A stretch of 12,835 nucleotides of DNA, taken from the NCBI GenBank assembly GCA_002817055.1, contig MUCU01000048.1:1-12835 (forward strand), written 5' to 3'. This stretch comes from SAR202 cluster bacterium Io17-Chloro-G7. Lineage in GTDB: Bacteria; Chloroflexota; Dehalococcoidia; UBA3495. Shown here piece after piece: positions 1-6,678 of the stretch; the stretch's first letter is position 1; every line of letters begins with the position of its first letter. Made by a program: the position numbers and the translations under genes. Below the pieces are notes generated by a model. That model was not told the origin of the DNA, did no database searches, and saw only the letters and a program-made list of their open reading frames with translations.

Positions 1-262
1 GCCAAGATAGCCTAGCTAATTTCCGGAAATTCCTGCAAGACCCTCATATCCCTTGCAACGACGCTCCCTTAACAATCGTCGGACAGACTCCTAGGAGGCA
101 ATTTTAGGTTAAGAGGGAGATTCCGGCTAGTGGCATAAACACGCTTCAAGTTTGTGTGTCCATATGTGTCGAATCTTGGTAATTTCCTGGTTTCGCTACC
201 TAAAATCGGAATTACCGTAACCGTGGTCTGCGCCGCTCGTAATAGACGGGCGGCGAAAATAC
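1..262. other. Non-coding flank downstream of the DUF1326 gene
   Basis: I see no convincing gene here. The short open frames on either strand have compositionally odd translations and no good ribosome binding site. The only structure I can support is the stem-loop at 231-255, next to the stop codon of the DUF1326 gene. The upstream end of whatever lies to the left is not in the window. Confidence 0.5.
231..255 (-). terminator. Stem-loop just after the DUF1326 stop codon
   Basis: Arms CGCCGCTCGT (231-240) and ACGGGCGGCG (246-255) pair over 10 bp with one T/G wobble around a 5-base loop. It begins 7 bases past the TAG of the minus-strand DUF1326 gene. There is no T-run after it on the minus strand, so it is either a weak or factor-assisted terminator or a 3'-end stabilising hairpin. 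Confidence 0.35.
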
Positions 263-871
263 CTAAGGCCACTGGAATTTTGCGTAATGGCCGTTCTTTC
301 CGTTGTTATCCCAGCTCATTCCGTGGTCAGTGTAGGTATTGCCGGTGCCTCTGGCCATTACCAGTGAGGGCGCCCACGGACGCCAATTCTCCAAACGCAT
401 AGGCTCCGTCTGATTTTCCCGGACGATGCCCTCGACGTTGAAGCCCATGATTTGGGGTATCGACACGCTGCGGGCAATCCCTTCTGCTTTGTAGGTGATG
501 GGTACGTATTTAATCCCCAGGTAATTGGAGGTCAGGGACATCCAGCGCTCCATGGGGCCACCGATGTCTCCAGAGAGAATGCTACCCATGATTGCCCTTT
601 GGTCCAGGCCTGCTCGTTCGTCAAGGTAAATCGCCATGGTCCAGTTGGGGTCGCTCATCTTCCCCGGCACATACATCACAACTACGAAACTCAAGCCGTC
701 TAGGCCCACGCCGCTGTGTTCCCCGTCCTCAATATGAAATGCGAATGCCATATCGCAGTGCCCCTCGGTGGGGTCCTGAGGCGTACCGGGTAAAAGGCAA
801 GGGCACAGCACCTCGCAGTTACAGTTCTCAAAGTACTCCCCACGAAGATACCATTGCTGCACTGAAGTCAT
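263..871 (-). CDS. DUF1326 domain-containing protein
   Basis: A 202-residue protein that matches the DUF1326 family by its N-terminal pattern: W7, G11-E-Y, then C17-N-C19 and C23-P-C25, so CxC-x3-CxC. The family's biochemical role is not established; the paired cysteine motifs suggest metal or redox chemistry, which is inference. A second conserved-looking block with several glycines and G-F-N-V-E-G lies near residues 140-150. There is no signal peptide or membrane segment, so it should be cytoplasmic. I chose the ATG at 871 because AGGAG (877-881) sits 5 bases before it; the GTG one codon upstream would leave only 2 bases. It follows the amidohydrolase by 8 bases and is probably co-transcribed and translationally coupled. 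DUF1326 proteins are often annotated beside DUF2182 membrane proteins, but none is visible here. Confidence 0.85.
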   Translation of the reverse strand: MTSVQQWYLRGEYFENCNCEVLCPCLLPGTPQDPTEGHCDMAFAFHIEDGEHSGVGLDGLSFVVVMYVPGKMSDPNWTMAIYLDERAGLDQRAIMGSILSGDIGGPMERWMSLTSNYLGIKYVPITYKAEGIARSVSIPQIMGFNVEGIVRENQTEPMRLENWRPWAPSLVMARGTGNTYTDHGMSWDNNGKNGHYAKFQWP

Positions 872-876
872 CACCT

Positions 877-881
877 CTCCT
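877..881 (-). promoter_or_regulatory. Shine-Dalgarno overlapping the upstream stop codon
   Basis: AGGAG on the minus strand (877-881) shares two bases with the TAG stop of the amidohydrolase (880-882) and is spaced 5 bases from the ATG of the DUF1326 gene. It decides the start codon there and implies that ribosomes finishing the first gene can restart on the second. Confidence 0.7.
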
Positions 882-1857
882 AGAGCGCCAGCAGCCGCTG
901 AGCGTTGCCACTGTTGATCAGTTCCCGCTCGCCTTCGGTGCAGGCCAGATTGTCTATCATCACGTTGTATTCATTAAAATGGGCGAAGGGGTGGTCGGTG
1001 CCGTAGAGCAGTTTTTCCGGACCGTAGAGCTTATAGCAGTATTCCAGCACCTCGGGACTGTGGGCCACCGTGTCCACGTATATCTTGTCAAAGTAGGCAT
1101 TGGCTGGCTGAGTAAGCTTTTCCCATTTTTCCGGCGGCGTCCAAGCGTCGATCATCCGCTCCACCCGACCTCGGATGTAGGGGACGAACCCGCCGGTGTG
1201 GGGCACGATCAACTTGAGGTCCGGTAATTCCTGGAAAAGACCGCTCATCATCATACGTATGGTGGCCAACGACGTGTCGAACATGTAAGCCATGCCGGGC
1301 ATCAAAGGCCGCTGGTCGATACCGTTCAGGTTCAAAGGCGCGGTTGGGTGCATATCCATGGGCACGCCCAGCTCAGCCACGTGTTTATAGACGGGCCAAA
1401 ATTCCGGACTGTCCAGCGTCTTCTGTTTGATGTTGGAGAATAAATAAATTCCTTTGAACCCCAGTTGGTTGATGCAACGGTCGATCTCCGCAATGGTCCG
1501 CTGGGCGCTGCCCCAACCCAGAGTGGCCCAAGCAGCGAATTTGCCTGGGTGTTGGACGATGACCTCGGCCAAGTGGTCGTTAATCCGGGAGGCCCAGTCG
1601 TCGGCTTCATCTCCTCCTAAAAGCTCGGGGCCGGGGATTCCGTGGCTGAGGACCGACATGTCGATGCCCAATTCCTCCATGGCCCGGAGCTTGGCATCCA
1701 CGTCGGCATGCACCAGGGGGGAAGCGTGCCGGTAACCCCCTTGGCAACTTGTGAAATAAGTGCTTCCCTCCAGCACCCCTTGGGGCAGCGAACTGCGCCC
1801 GGCCAGGTACTTCAGGTAGTCCAGAAAAACCAGGTGACTGTGGACATCAATGCGCAT
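880..1857 (-). CDS. Amidohydrolase family protein, ACMSD-like
   Basis: A 325-residue metal-dependent hydrolase or decarboxylase of the amidohydrolase-2 group (the group with 2-amino-3-carboxymuconate-6-semialdehyde decarboxylase, ACMSD, and gamma-resorcylate decarboxylase). The expected metal site is present in order: H6-x-H8 near the N-terminus, H170 in M-D-M-H-P, H220 in V-P-H-T-G-G, and D288 in Y-G-T-D-H-P. Spacing matches ACMSD, in which these residues bind zinc and catalyse C-C cleavage. The substrate cannot be read from sequence; an aromatic or enoic acid is likely for the family. The ATG at 1857 has GGAGG 4 to 5 bases upstream. It is the first gene of a two-gene unit with the DUF1326 gene, and a repeat-rich 256-bp gap separates it from the PepC-like gene upstream. 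Confidence 0.9.
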   Translation of the reverse strand: MRIDVHSHLVFLDYLKYLAGRSSLPQGVLEGSTYFTSCQGGYRHASPLVHADVDAKLRAMEELGIDMSVLSHGIPGPELLGGDEADDWASRINDHLAEVIVQHPGKFAAWATLGWGSAQRTIAEIDRCINQLGFKGIYLFSNIKQKTLDSPEFWPVYKHVAELGVPMDMHPTAPLNLNGIDQRPLMPGMAYMFDTSLATIRMMMSGLFQELPDLKLIVPHTGGFVPYIRGRVERMIDAWTPPEKWEKLTQPANAYFDKIYVDTVAHSPEVLEYCYKLYGPEKLLYGTDHPFAHFNEYNVMIDNLACTEGERELINSGNAQRLLAL

Positions 1858-1954
1858 GGACCCTCCGATTTTGGGACCAGTGTTGCCGCCACCGAAAAAA
1901 CATTTTGCTAATCATTGGTTGGCAAGCATGACGACAGTAAACATGACGAAGCCA

Positions 1955-2049
1955 AAATCCCTCTGTATCCCCCTTTACGAAAGGGGGATACAGAGGGATT
2001 TCGTTCTCCATCGACCCCCATTACGAAAGGGGGATACAGGGGGATTTCG
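1955..2049. repeat. Perfect 22-bp inverted repeat plus a diverged half copy (REP-like)
   Basis: The arms 1955-1976 and 1980-2001 are exact reverse complements (22 of 22) with a 3-base loop ACG. The arms contain TATCCCCCTTT and AAAGGGGGATA. A second copy of the right arm lies at 2026-2047, differing at one base, with a shortened left half (CCCCCATTACG), so the unit repeats with a 46-base offset. It sits between the PepC-like stop and the amidohydrolase ribosome binding site. On the minus strand the hairpin is followed by TTTTGG, so it could end PepC transcription. The rest of the 1858-2113 gap shows no gene. Short proteins reading P-L-R-K-G-D-T through it are translations of the repeat, not genes. 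Confidence 0.85.
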
Positions 2050-2113
2050 GACACCATCCACGTAGATTGGTTTATGTTTTCAACCGCCTATCCACCCTGT
2101 AGCGTGTTTTAAT

Positions 2114-3487
2114 CTACCCGGCCAACGACCCCATGGGATCCCAGGCAGGCAGGACTATGGGCTCAAGCTCAAGAGCCGCCTGCAATTCGGCGGGCAGGTA
2201 CTCTTTGGGCACGGCGATTTCAAACATGTACTCGGCGAACCAAGAGTCGTTCATCAGGAAGAAGCCCTTGTTCCCCACTTTGTCGTCCCAACTGTTCTCC
2301 ACCCTCCAGCGGCGGGGGACGCCGTCCACCACGTCAACACCGGTGAACATCATGGCATGGGTCATGCTGGTTTGCTGATACTCCAATCTGGCGGCCTTAT
2401 CCATGGAGAAGTCTGCGCCGTATACGCTGGCGTAGTCGAACAACTCCGCATCCCACAAGCCCAAGTCCCGGTGCATCTGCTTTCCGGTATCGCAGCCCAT
2501 CCACACCGGTTTGCCGTCTTGCAACATGCGTAACGCAATATCCTTCATGACTTGAATGTCGATATTCAGGTACTTGATTGGGGGAGCGTCAACAACGTTC
2601 CCCAGGTAGTCCACGGTGAAAGTCGCCCCCACCGGGCTCGATCCTCTGGGGTCGTGGACCAAGCTAACGTAGTCGTCGATGGGCGTCGGCAAATACTTCT
2701 CGGCAAACTCCAAGGGCGTCAACTTCCCTGCCCGGGTGAACTCGCCGTCCTTGTCTTTCCACTGCCAGTCTATGGTGTTGGGCGGTGTGCCCAAGTGTAT
2801 GCACAAAATGTCGTGGGCTACTTTCAGAACCTCGTGTTTAATCCGCCGCAACTCGTCCATGCCGGACTCATCCGCATAGGCCTCCCGGATTCTCTTTGCG
2901 CCCTGGCGCATCTGGTAATTCAGGCTGGCATTCATCCTCGCCGAATTGCCGGAGCTTTCGGTTTCTGGCATGGCAGTCTTGGGGACCACTCCGTGCTTGG
3001 CCACCAAGGCGGTGAACATGTCCCATTGGCCGCCGTCGGAAATCGGGTTCCTCAAGAGGAAGGCGACGGTACGGTCGTCCGAAGGCCGGTCGGCAGTCTC
3101 TATGATTGCTTCCAAGACAAAATTAGCCCGCTCCAGCTTGTCCCAGAACATAAGATAGTTCTGGCTAAACTCAAAGTCCTTCACGTTCAGTAATTTTCTG
3201 GTATCGGTCCGGCAAACATTTAGGCCAGCAAACATCCAGCACCGGCCCGACCTTGCCTGATTCGTCACCGACCAATCGTCCAGCATGATGGAGAAGGAAT
3301 GGGGCGAATCGGAAACGATAGAGCGGCTCAAGGCCACATCGTTAACGTCGTGTTGGGTTACCACATTTTGTAATAGTTTCTTCGGGCCATCGGCCTCGAA
3401 TCCCCGGCGGAACGCATCCAGAGATTCTAGGGTCAGTTCCCCAGTTCCTTGGGAAAAGCCACTGGTGTTTGCGGGAGTGTTGTCCAT
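2114..3487 (-). CDS. pepC: C1-family cysteine aminopeptidase (bleomycin hydrolase / PepC type)
   Basis: A 457-residue papain-fold aminopeptidase of the bleomycin hydrolase/PepC family (MEROPS C1B), which removes N-terminal residues from peptides in the cytosol and normally forms a hexameric barrel. The catalytic set is complete: Q77 in the oxyanion hole, C83 in S-G-R-C-W-M-F-A, H377 in M-T-H-A-M-M, and N398 in V-E-N-S-W. The C-terminus ends in L-P-A-W-D-P-M-G-S-L-A-G, the family's typical tail, which lines the active site and self-limits cleavage; length is usual for the family. The ATG at 3487 is preceded by AGGTG about 7 bases away. It is transcribed alone, divergent from the Ddn-like gene. 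Its role is most likely peptide turnover unrelated to its neighbours. Confidence 0.95.
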   Translation of the reverse strand: MDNTPANTSGFSQGTGELTLESLDAFRRGFEADGPKKLLQNVVTQHDVNDVALSRSIVSDSPHSFSIMLDDWSVTNQARSGRCWMFAGLNVCRTDTRKLLNVKDFEFSQNYLMFWDKLERANFVLEAIIETADRPSDDRTVAFLLRNPISDGGQWDMFTALVAKHGVVPKTAMPETESSGNSARMNASLNYQMRQGAKRIREAYADESGMDELRRIKHEVLKVAHDILCIHLGTPPNTIDWQWKDKDGEFTRAGKLTPLEFAEKYLPTPIDDYVSLVHDPRGSSPVGATFTVDYLGNVVDAPPIKYLNIDIQVMKDIALRMLQDGKPVWMGCDTGKQMHRDLGLWDAELFDYASVYGADFSMDKAARLEYQQTSMTHAMMFTGVDVVDGVPRRWRVENSWDDKVGNKGFFLMNDSWFAEYMFEIAVPKEYLPAELQAALELEPIVLPAWDPMGSLAG

Positions 3488-3760
3488 TTGCGATCACCTG
3501 GCGATTAAAATTTTTCCAATCAAGGTGGTTATTTTACCCTATGGGCGAGGGCCTGTGGGCAACACCGGCATCCCAGATACGAGGACTCAAATCCGCCGAG
3601 GCGTTTTTCTCGACACCGGCTACGTAAAAGGTTTAATATCCGCCTCATGGGGGAAGTTTTGGGAAACAGCCATCGATTTTCCCGGGCATCGATACTCCGG
3701 AAACTGGCTCAAGCCTATAATCAACAAGCCCATTATCAAACAGGGGGGGACGAAGCCGAT
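3488..3760. other. Divergent intergenic region between PepC-like and Ddn-like genes
   Basis: No gene is visible. Reading toward the plus-strand gene there is a symmetric cluster, ATCGAT (3672-3677), CCCGGG (3681-3686) and ATCGAT (3688-3693), followed by TATAAT at 3716-3721. Reading toward the minus-strand gene, TAAAAT (3531-3536) is the best -10-like hexamer, about 44 bases before the PepC-like ATG, but I see no matching -35. An upstream ATG at 3647 is in frame with the Ddn-like gene but would place the TATAAT inside the gene. Confidence 0.45.
3716..3721 (+). promoter_or_regulatory. Candidate -10 box for the Ddn-like gene
   Basis: A perfect TATAAT hexamer 40 bases before the ATG at 3761. No good -35 element lies 16 to 18 bases upstream, so an activator bound at the ATCGAT/CCCGGG/ATCGAT cluster (3672-3693) may be needed. 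That last step is inference. Confidence 0.35.
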
Positions 3761-4186
3761 ATGAGTACACCAAACGAGCGCCCATCAACTTGGATTCAAG
3801 ACCACATCAAGATCTATTTGGACAACCCTGAGGAGGGTCACATGTGGTCCGGCGCGCCTACGTTGTTGCTGACAACCAAAGGCCGCACCACGGGCGACCT
3901 TAACACAACGCCGCTAATTTACGGCCAAGACGGCGACCGCTATCTTCTGGTGGCATCCCGCGGCGGCGCTCCCAGAAACCCTGGCTGGTATCGGAACCTG
4001 GTCAAGAACCCCGATGTGGAGATTCAGCTGAAGGACGACCGCTTCCCGGCCCGCGCTCGCACCGCCACCTCGGAGGAAAAGGGCGCGCTCTGGGAGATCA
4101 TGACTAAAATCTGGCCAGCGTACGATGAATACCAGACCAAGACCAGCAGGGACATTCCGGTGATAGTGGTGGAGCGTCAAGCTTAA
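3761..4186 (+). CDS. Nitroreductase-family deazaflavin-dependent oxidoreductase (Ddn-like)
   Basis: A 141-residue split-barrel protein of the Ddn/FDOR family (PF04075), named for the mycobacterial F420H2-dependent nitroreductase. Visible family blocks are L-L-L-T-T-K-G-R-T-T-G (35-45), and V-A-S-R-G-G-A-P-R-N-P-G-W-Y (64-77) leading into N-L-V-K-N-P (79-84), which form the cofactor site and dimer barrel. Proteins of this group reduce quinones or activated C=C and nitro groups with F420H2; the substrate here is unknown. I chose the ATG at 3761 because a G-rich stretch lies about 10 bases upstream and homology-like sequence starts there; the in-frame ATG at 3647 adds 38 unlike residues. The amidase gene starts 76 bases downstream in the same direction, so co-transcription is plausible. 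Confidence 0.88.
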   Translation: MSTPNERPSTWIQDHIKIYLDNPEEGHMWSGAPTLLLTTKGRTTGDLNTTPLIYGQDGDRYLLVASRGGAPRNPGWYRNLVKNPDVEIQLKDDRFPARARTATSEEKGALWEIMTKIWPAYDEYQTKTSRDIPVIVVERQA

Positions 4187-4222
4187 CGGAGTCGCCGCAA
4201 GGTGGGTATTGCTCAGCCACCC

Positions 4223-4252
4223 GGAACCAATAGTCCGGGAACCAATAGTCCG
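4223..4252 (+). repeat. Two-copy 15-bp tandem repeat abutting the amidase ribosome binding site
   Basis: GGAACCAATAGTCCG is present twice head to tail (4223-4237 and 4238-4252) with no mismatch. The second copy runs directly into GGAGG (4252-4256), the Shine-Dalgarno of the amidase. The exact identity suggests a recent slippage duplication; an effect on translation would be inference. Confidence 0.85.
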
Positions 4253-4262
4253 GAGGAAAATC

Positions 4263-5702
4263 ATGGATCGCTCTGAAATCGCATTGCTGTCCGCTTCACA
4301 ATTGGGGTCCGCCATTGAATCCAAACAGGTGTCACCAGTTGAGGCGGTGGAAGCCTACCTGGACCGAATTGACCGTATCGAGCCCAAAGTAAATTCATAC
4401 ATTACTGTGCTGGCCGACGACGCTCGGCGGGACGCCAAAGAGGCCGAAGCGCAGATTCAGCGCGGAGAGTACCGAGGGCCCCTCCACGGCATCCCCATCG
4501 CCGTCAAGGACCAGATTCATACCAAAGGTATCCGCACCACCGACGCTTCCAAGATACGGCAAGACTTTGTGCCGGAAGAGGACGCAACCGTGGTGGTCAA
4601 CCTGAAAAACGCTGGCGCTATTTTGTTGGGCAAGCTGAACATGAGCGAGTTTGCCTTGGGCGACCCCCAAAGCTCCGCATTCGGCCCGGCCCGCAATCCC
4701 TGGGATTTGACGCGAAGTCCGGGGACATCCAGCAGCGGCTCGGGCGCCGCCACCGCCGCCCGGCTCTGCGCCACCTCTTTGGGCGAGGACACCGGCGGCT
4801 CTATACGGGGACCAGCGGCCTTCTGCGGCCTAGTGGGACTGCGTCCGACATGGGGTCGCGTCAGCCGTTACGGCGTGGATGGTGCAGGCTGGTCCGTTGA
4901 CACCATCGGCCCAATTTCACGGACGACGGAGGATTGCGCAATCACCTTGGGTGGCATCGCCGGATACGACCCCAAGGACCCCTACACTCGCCAAATACCG
5001 GTACCCGATTATAGAAAGGCACTCACCGGCGATATTCGAGGCCTCAAGGTTGGCATCGTCCGTGAACTTTTTGATACCGAAGAATTGGAATTGAACCCGC
5101 TGCAGCGCGAGGCAGTCCTCGCCGCCGTCGGATTGTTGGGCGAGTTGGGAGCCGAAGTTAAAGACGTTTCGTTGCCTTTAGCCGCCCAATCGGGCTACAT
5201 CACCCGCGCTATGACCCACGTAGAGCGGGTTAGCCTGCACCCGGACTGGTTGCGCCAGCGTCCCGAAGGGTATCACCACAACACCCGGGTAGCCTTTATG
5301 ACCGGCAACCTGCTCCCAGCACAGGTCTATTACAAGGCGCTGAAGCTGCGGGACATGGTCCGCCAGCAGGTGTTGGAGTTGCTGGAAGATGTGGACGTAT
5401 TGGTGCATCCTACCACCGGCGGCCCGGCGGATGTGATCAATCTTGAGGCAAGGGTGGGCAGCCAAGAGCAGGCCAAACGGGCTTTGGCCGCAGGGGCCTT
5501 TCGTGGTCCCTACACTCTAACCGGAGCGCCAGCCTTGTCTATCCTGTGTGGGTTCACGTCGGAGGGCGACGGCGCGCTCCCCCTGGCAATGCAGATCGCT
5601 GGCCGGCCCTTCGAAGAAGCGACGGTGCTGCGAGTGGCCCACGCCTACGAGCAAGCTTCCGATTTGTTTTCCAGAATACCGCCGGTGGCGCTAGAAGGGT
5701 AG
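4263..5702 (+). CDS. Amidase signature family enzyme (GatA/AtzF-like)
   Basis: A 479-residue amidase-signature hydrolase, which cleaves amide bonds by a Ser-cisSer-Lys triad. All three residues are in place: K82 in I-A-V-K-D, S156 in the G-T-S-S-S-G-S-G loop, and S180 in D-T-G-G-S-I-R. The 24-residue gap between the serines equals that in fatty acid amide hydrolase (S217/S241). The length fits GatA and bacterial amidases, but no gatB or gatC lies nearby, so a role in Gln-tRNA synthesis is less likely than catabolic amide hydrolysis. The ATG at 4263 has GGAGG 6 bases upstream; the open frame extends 18 codons further, but through the tandem repeat. The gene lies between the Ddn-like and MaoC-like genes in the same direction. 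Substrate unknown. Confidence 0.9.
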   Translation: MDRSEIALLSASQLGSAIESKQVSPVEAVEAYLDRIDRIEPKVNSYITVLADDARRDAKEAEAQIQRGEYRGPLHGIPIAVKDQIHTKGIRTTDASKIRQDFVPEEDATVVVNLKNAGAILLGKLNMSEFALGDPQSSAFGPARNPWDLTRSPGTSSSGSGAATAARLCATSLGEDTGGSIRGPAAFCGLVGLRPTWGRVSRYGVDGAGWSVDTIGPISRTTEDCAITLGGIAGYDPKDPYTRQIPVPDYRKALTGDIRGLKVGIVRELFDTEELELNPLQREAVLAAVGLLGELGAEVKDVSLPLAAQSGYITRAMTHVERVSLHPDWLRQRPEGYHHNTRVAFMTGNLLPAQVYYKALKLRDMVRQQVLELLEDVDVLVHPTTGGPADVINLEARVGSQEQAKRALAAGAFRGPYTLTGAPALSILCGFTSEGDGALPLAMQIAGRPFEEATVLRVAHAYEQASDLFSRIPPVALEG

Positions 5703-5809
5703 GTGTCTGCGGGACGACGATGCCATTGTCAATTCCGGTGTTAATTCCGGGCTTGGTTCCGCCAGCGGGTGTAAAATGCCAGCTAGAAATTTCCCGATAG
5801 GAGCGCAAG

Positions 5810-6280
5810 ATGGCCGTTGACGAGTTTGTGGAAGAATTGACCCGGAAGGTGGGAGAGGAAACCCATCTGAGCGATTGGTTAGCCGTTGATCAAGCCATGA
5901 TCGGCGAATTCGCTGATGTGACGAAGGACCACCAATGGATTCATGTGGATGTTGACCGGGCAGCCAAGGAGTCTCCTTTTGGCAGCACCATCGCCCACGG
6001 CTTTTTGACACTGTCCCTCATCCCTCACCTGACCGGGGTGGTCGACCCCGACCGGCCAGCCTATCCCGATTTAAAGTTGGCGGTCAACTACGGTTTGAAC
6101 CGGGTCAGGTTTCCAAGCCCCGTGCCTGCGAATTCCAAAGTTAGGACCCGGAGCAAGCTGGCTGGCGTGGACAAGATTAACGAAGAGTGCTTCCAAGTAG
6201 TCCAGGAAGTCACCATTGAGATAGAAGGCCAAGACAAACCGGCCTGCGTCGCCGAGGTCGTGCTCCGGTACTATTTCTAG
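5810..6280 (+). CDS. MaoC-like hotdog-fold dehydratase/hydratase
   Basis: A 156-residue single-hotdog protein of the MaoC/PhaJ/NodN group, which adds or removes water from enoyl thioesters such as (R)-3-hydroxyacyl-CoA. The hydratase motif is present: F-A-D-V-T-K-D-H-Q-W-I-H, with D40 and H45 as the catalytic pair, followed by S-P-F-G-S-T-I-A-H-G-F-L (55-66). It lacks a second hotdog domain and probably works as a dimer. The ATG at 5810 has AGGAG (5799-5803) at 6 bases. It starts 107 bases after the amidase stop in the same direction; the spacer contains two AATTCCGG repeats but no clear terminator, so read-through is possible. The CoA thioester substrate cannot be inferred. Confidence 0.9.
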   Translation: MAVDEFVEELTRKVGEETHLSDWLAVDQAMIGEFADVTKDHQWIHVDVDRAAKESPFGSTIAHGFLTLSLIPHLTGVVDPDRPAYPDLKLAVNYGLNRVRFPSPVPANSKVRTRSKLAGVDKINEECFQVVQEVTIEIEGQDKPACVAEVVLRYYF

Positions 6281-6387
6281 GGCTAGGTAAACCCACAGCC
6301 AAGGTTGCCCGCCCTGTTTGATCGACAACGGGTCATTCGAAATTCGAGTCTGAGCCAATTCTGCAGCAATTCATTCACAGGAATAGG

Positions 6388-6516
6388 GTGAAACAACAAA
6401 ACGCTCTGGTGTGGGCGGCCACCAATTGGTACCCCTACATGAATCTGGGCGCTCTGGTGGAGACCACCGAGTGGCTGAAACAGGTCTACATCGACACTGC
6501 AGAGGCGCCTTGGTGA
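6388..6516 (+). CDS. Possible 42-residue small protein or gene remnant
   Basis: A GTG-started open frame downstream of the MaoC-like gene, with AGGAA at 6379-6383, 4 bases before the start. The translation is rich in W and Y and ends ...Y-I-D-T-A-E-A-P-W, and a plausible terminator begins 8 bases after the stop. The same frame stays open upstream to 6322 without an ATG, so it may instead be the C-terminal remnant of a lost gene. A 10-base direct repeat CGCTCTGGTG (6402-6411 and 6450-6459) lies in frame, 48 bases apart. I do not recognise a family. The remainder of the 6281-6678 gap shows no other gene. Confidence 0.35.
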   Translation: MKQQNALVWAATNWYPYMNLGALVETTEWLKQVYIDTAEAPW

Positions 6517-6524
6517 TCGATCCT

Positions 6525-6562
6525 AACCACCCCGCATTCACAAACTGGGTGGTTTATTTCTT
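6525..6562 (+). terminator. Candidate intrinsic terminator
   Basis: Arms AACCACCC (6525-6532) and GGGTGGTT (6547-6554) are perfect complements across a 14-base loop, followed by TATTTCTT. This fits a rho-independent terminator closing the run of Ddn-like, amidase and MaoC-like genes and the small ORF. Confidence 0.6.
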
Positions 6563-6597
6563 GTCCGACAGGCTGTCCTCTAGAGGCTGACTGCTAG

Positions 6598-6654
6598 TTG
6601 ACTCTTGTTCACAAGTTCGTCAGAATTTGTTGGCGGTAATACACGACTGATAAT
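6598..6654 (+). promoter_or_regulatory. Candidate promoter for the cupin gene
   Basis: TTGACT (6598-6603) and CAGAAT (6621-6626) are spaced by 17 bases. An alternative is TTGTTG (6627-6632) with GATAAT (6649-6654) at 16 bases. The small palindrome CTTGT-TC-ACAAG (6604-6615) lies between the first two hexamers and could be an operator, which is inference. Both options lie between the terminator at 6525-6562 and the cupin ATG. Confidence 0.4.
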
Positions 6655-6678
6655 ACACAGCAGTTCGGGAGGAAAATA

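Noticed and set aside
592..1227. Plus-strand 211-codon open frame opposite the amidohydrolase and DUF1326 genes
   Set aside because: It spans two well-supported minus-strand genes and their junction; its translation is not family-like and has no ribosome binding site.
1955..2049. CRISPR array
   Set aside because: Only two units, one partial, with no unique spacers; the unit is itself a long hairpin, as in REP-like elements.
1915..2112. Plus-strand frames reading P-L-R-K-G-D-T
   Set aside because: These are translations of the inverted repeat at 1955-2049.
3647..3760. Upstream in-frame ATG extending the Ddn-like protein by 38 residues
   Set aside because: The added residues do not resemble the family, and the region contains a TATAAT box and a symmetric cluster, so it is more likely promoter.
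4263..5702. GatA subunit of the Asp/Glu-tRNA amidotransferase
   Set aside because: Sequence is amidase-signature, but no gatB/gatC neighbour is present, and context is catabolic; the name cannot be justified.
5720..5800. 26-residue open frame ending at the MaoC ribosome binding site, considered as a leader peptide
   Set aside because: No convincing ribosome binding site, no regulatory codons or attenuator-like hairpins.
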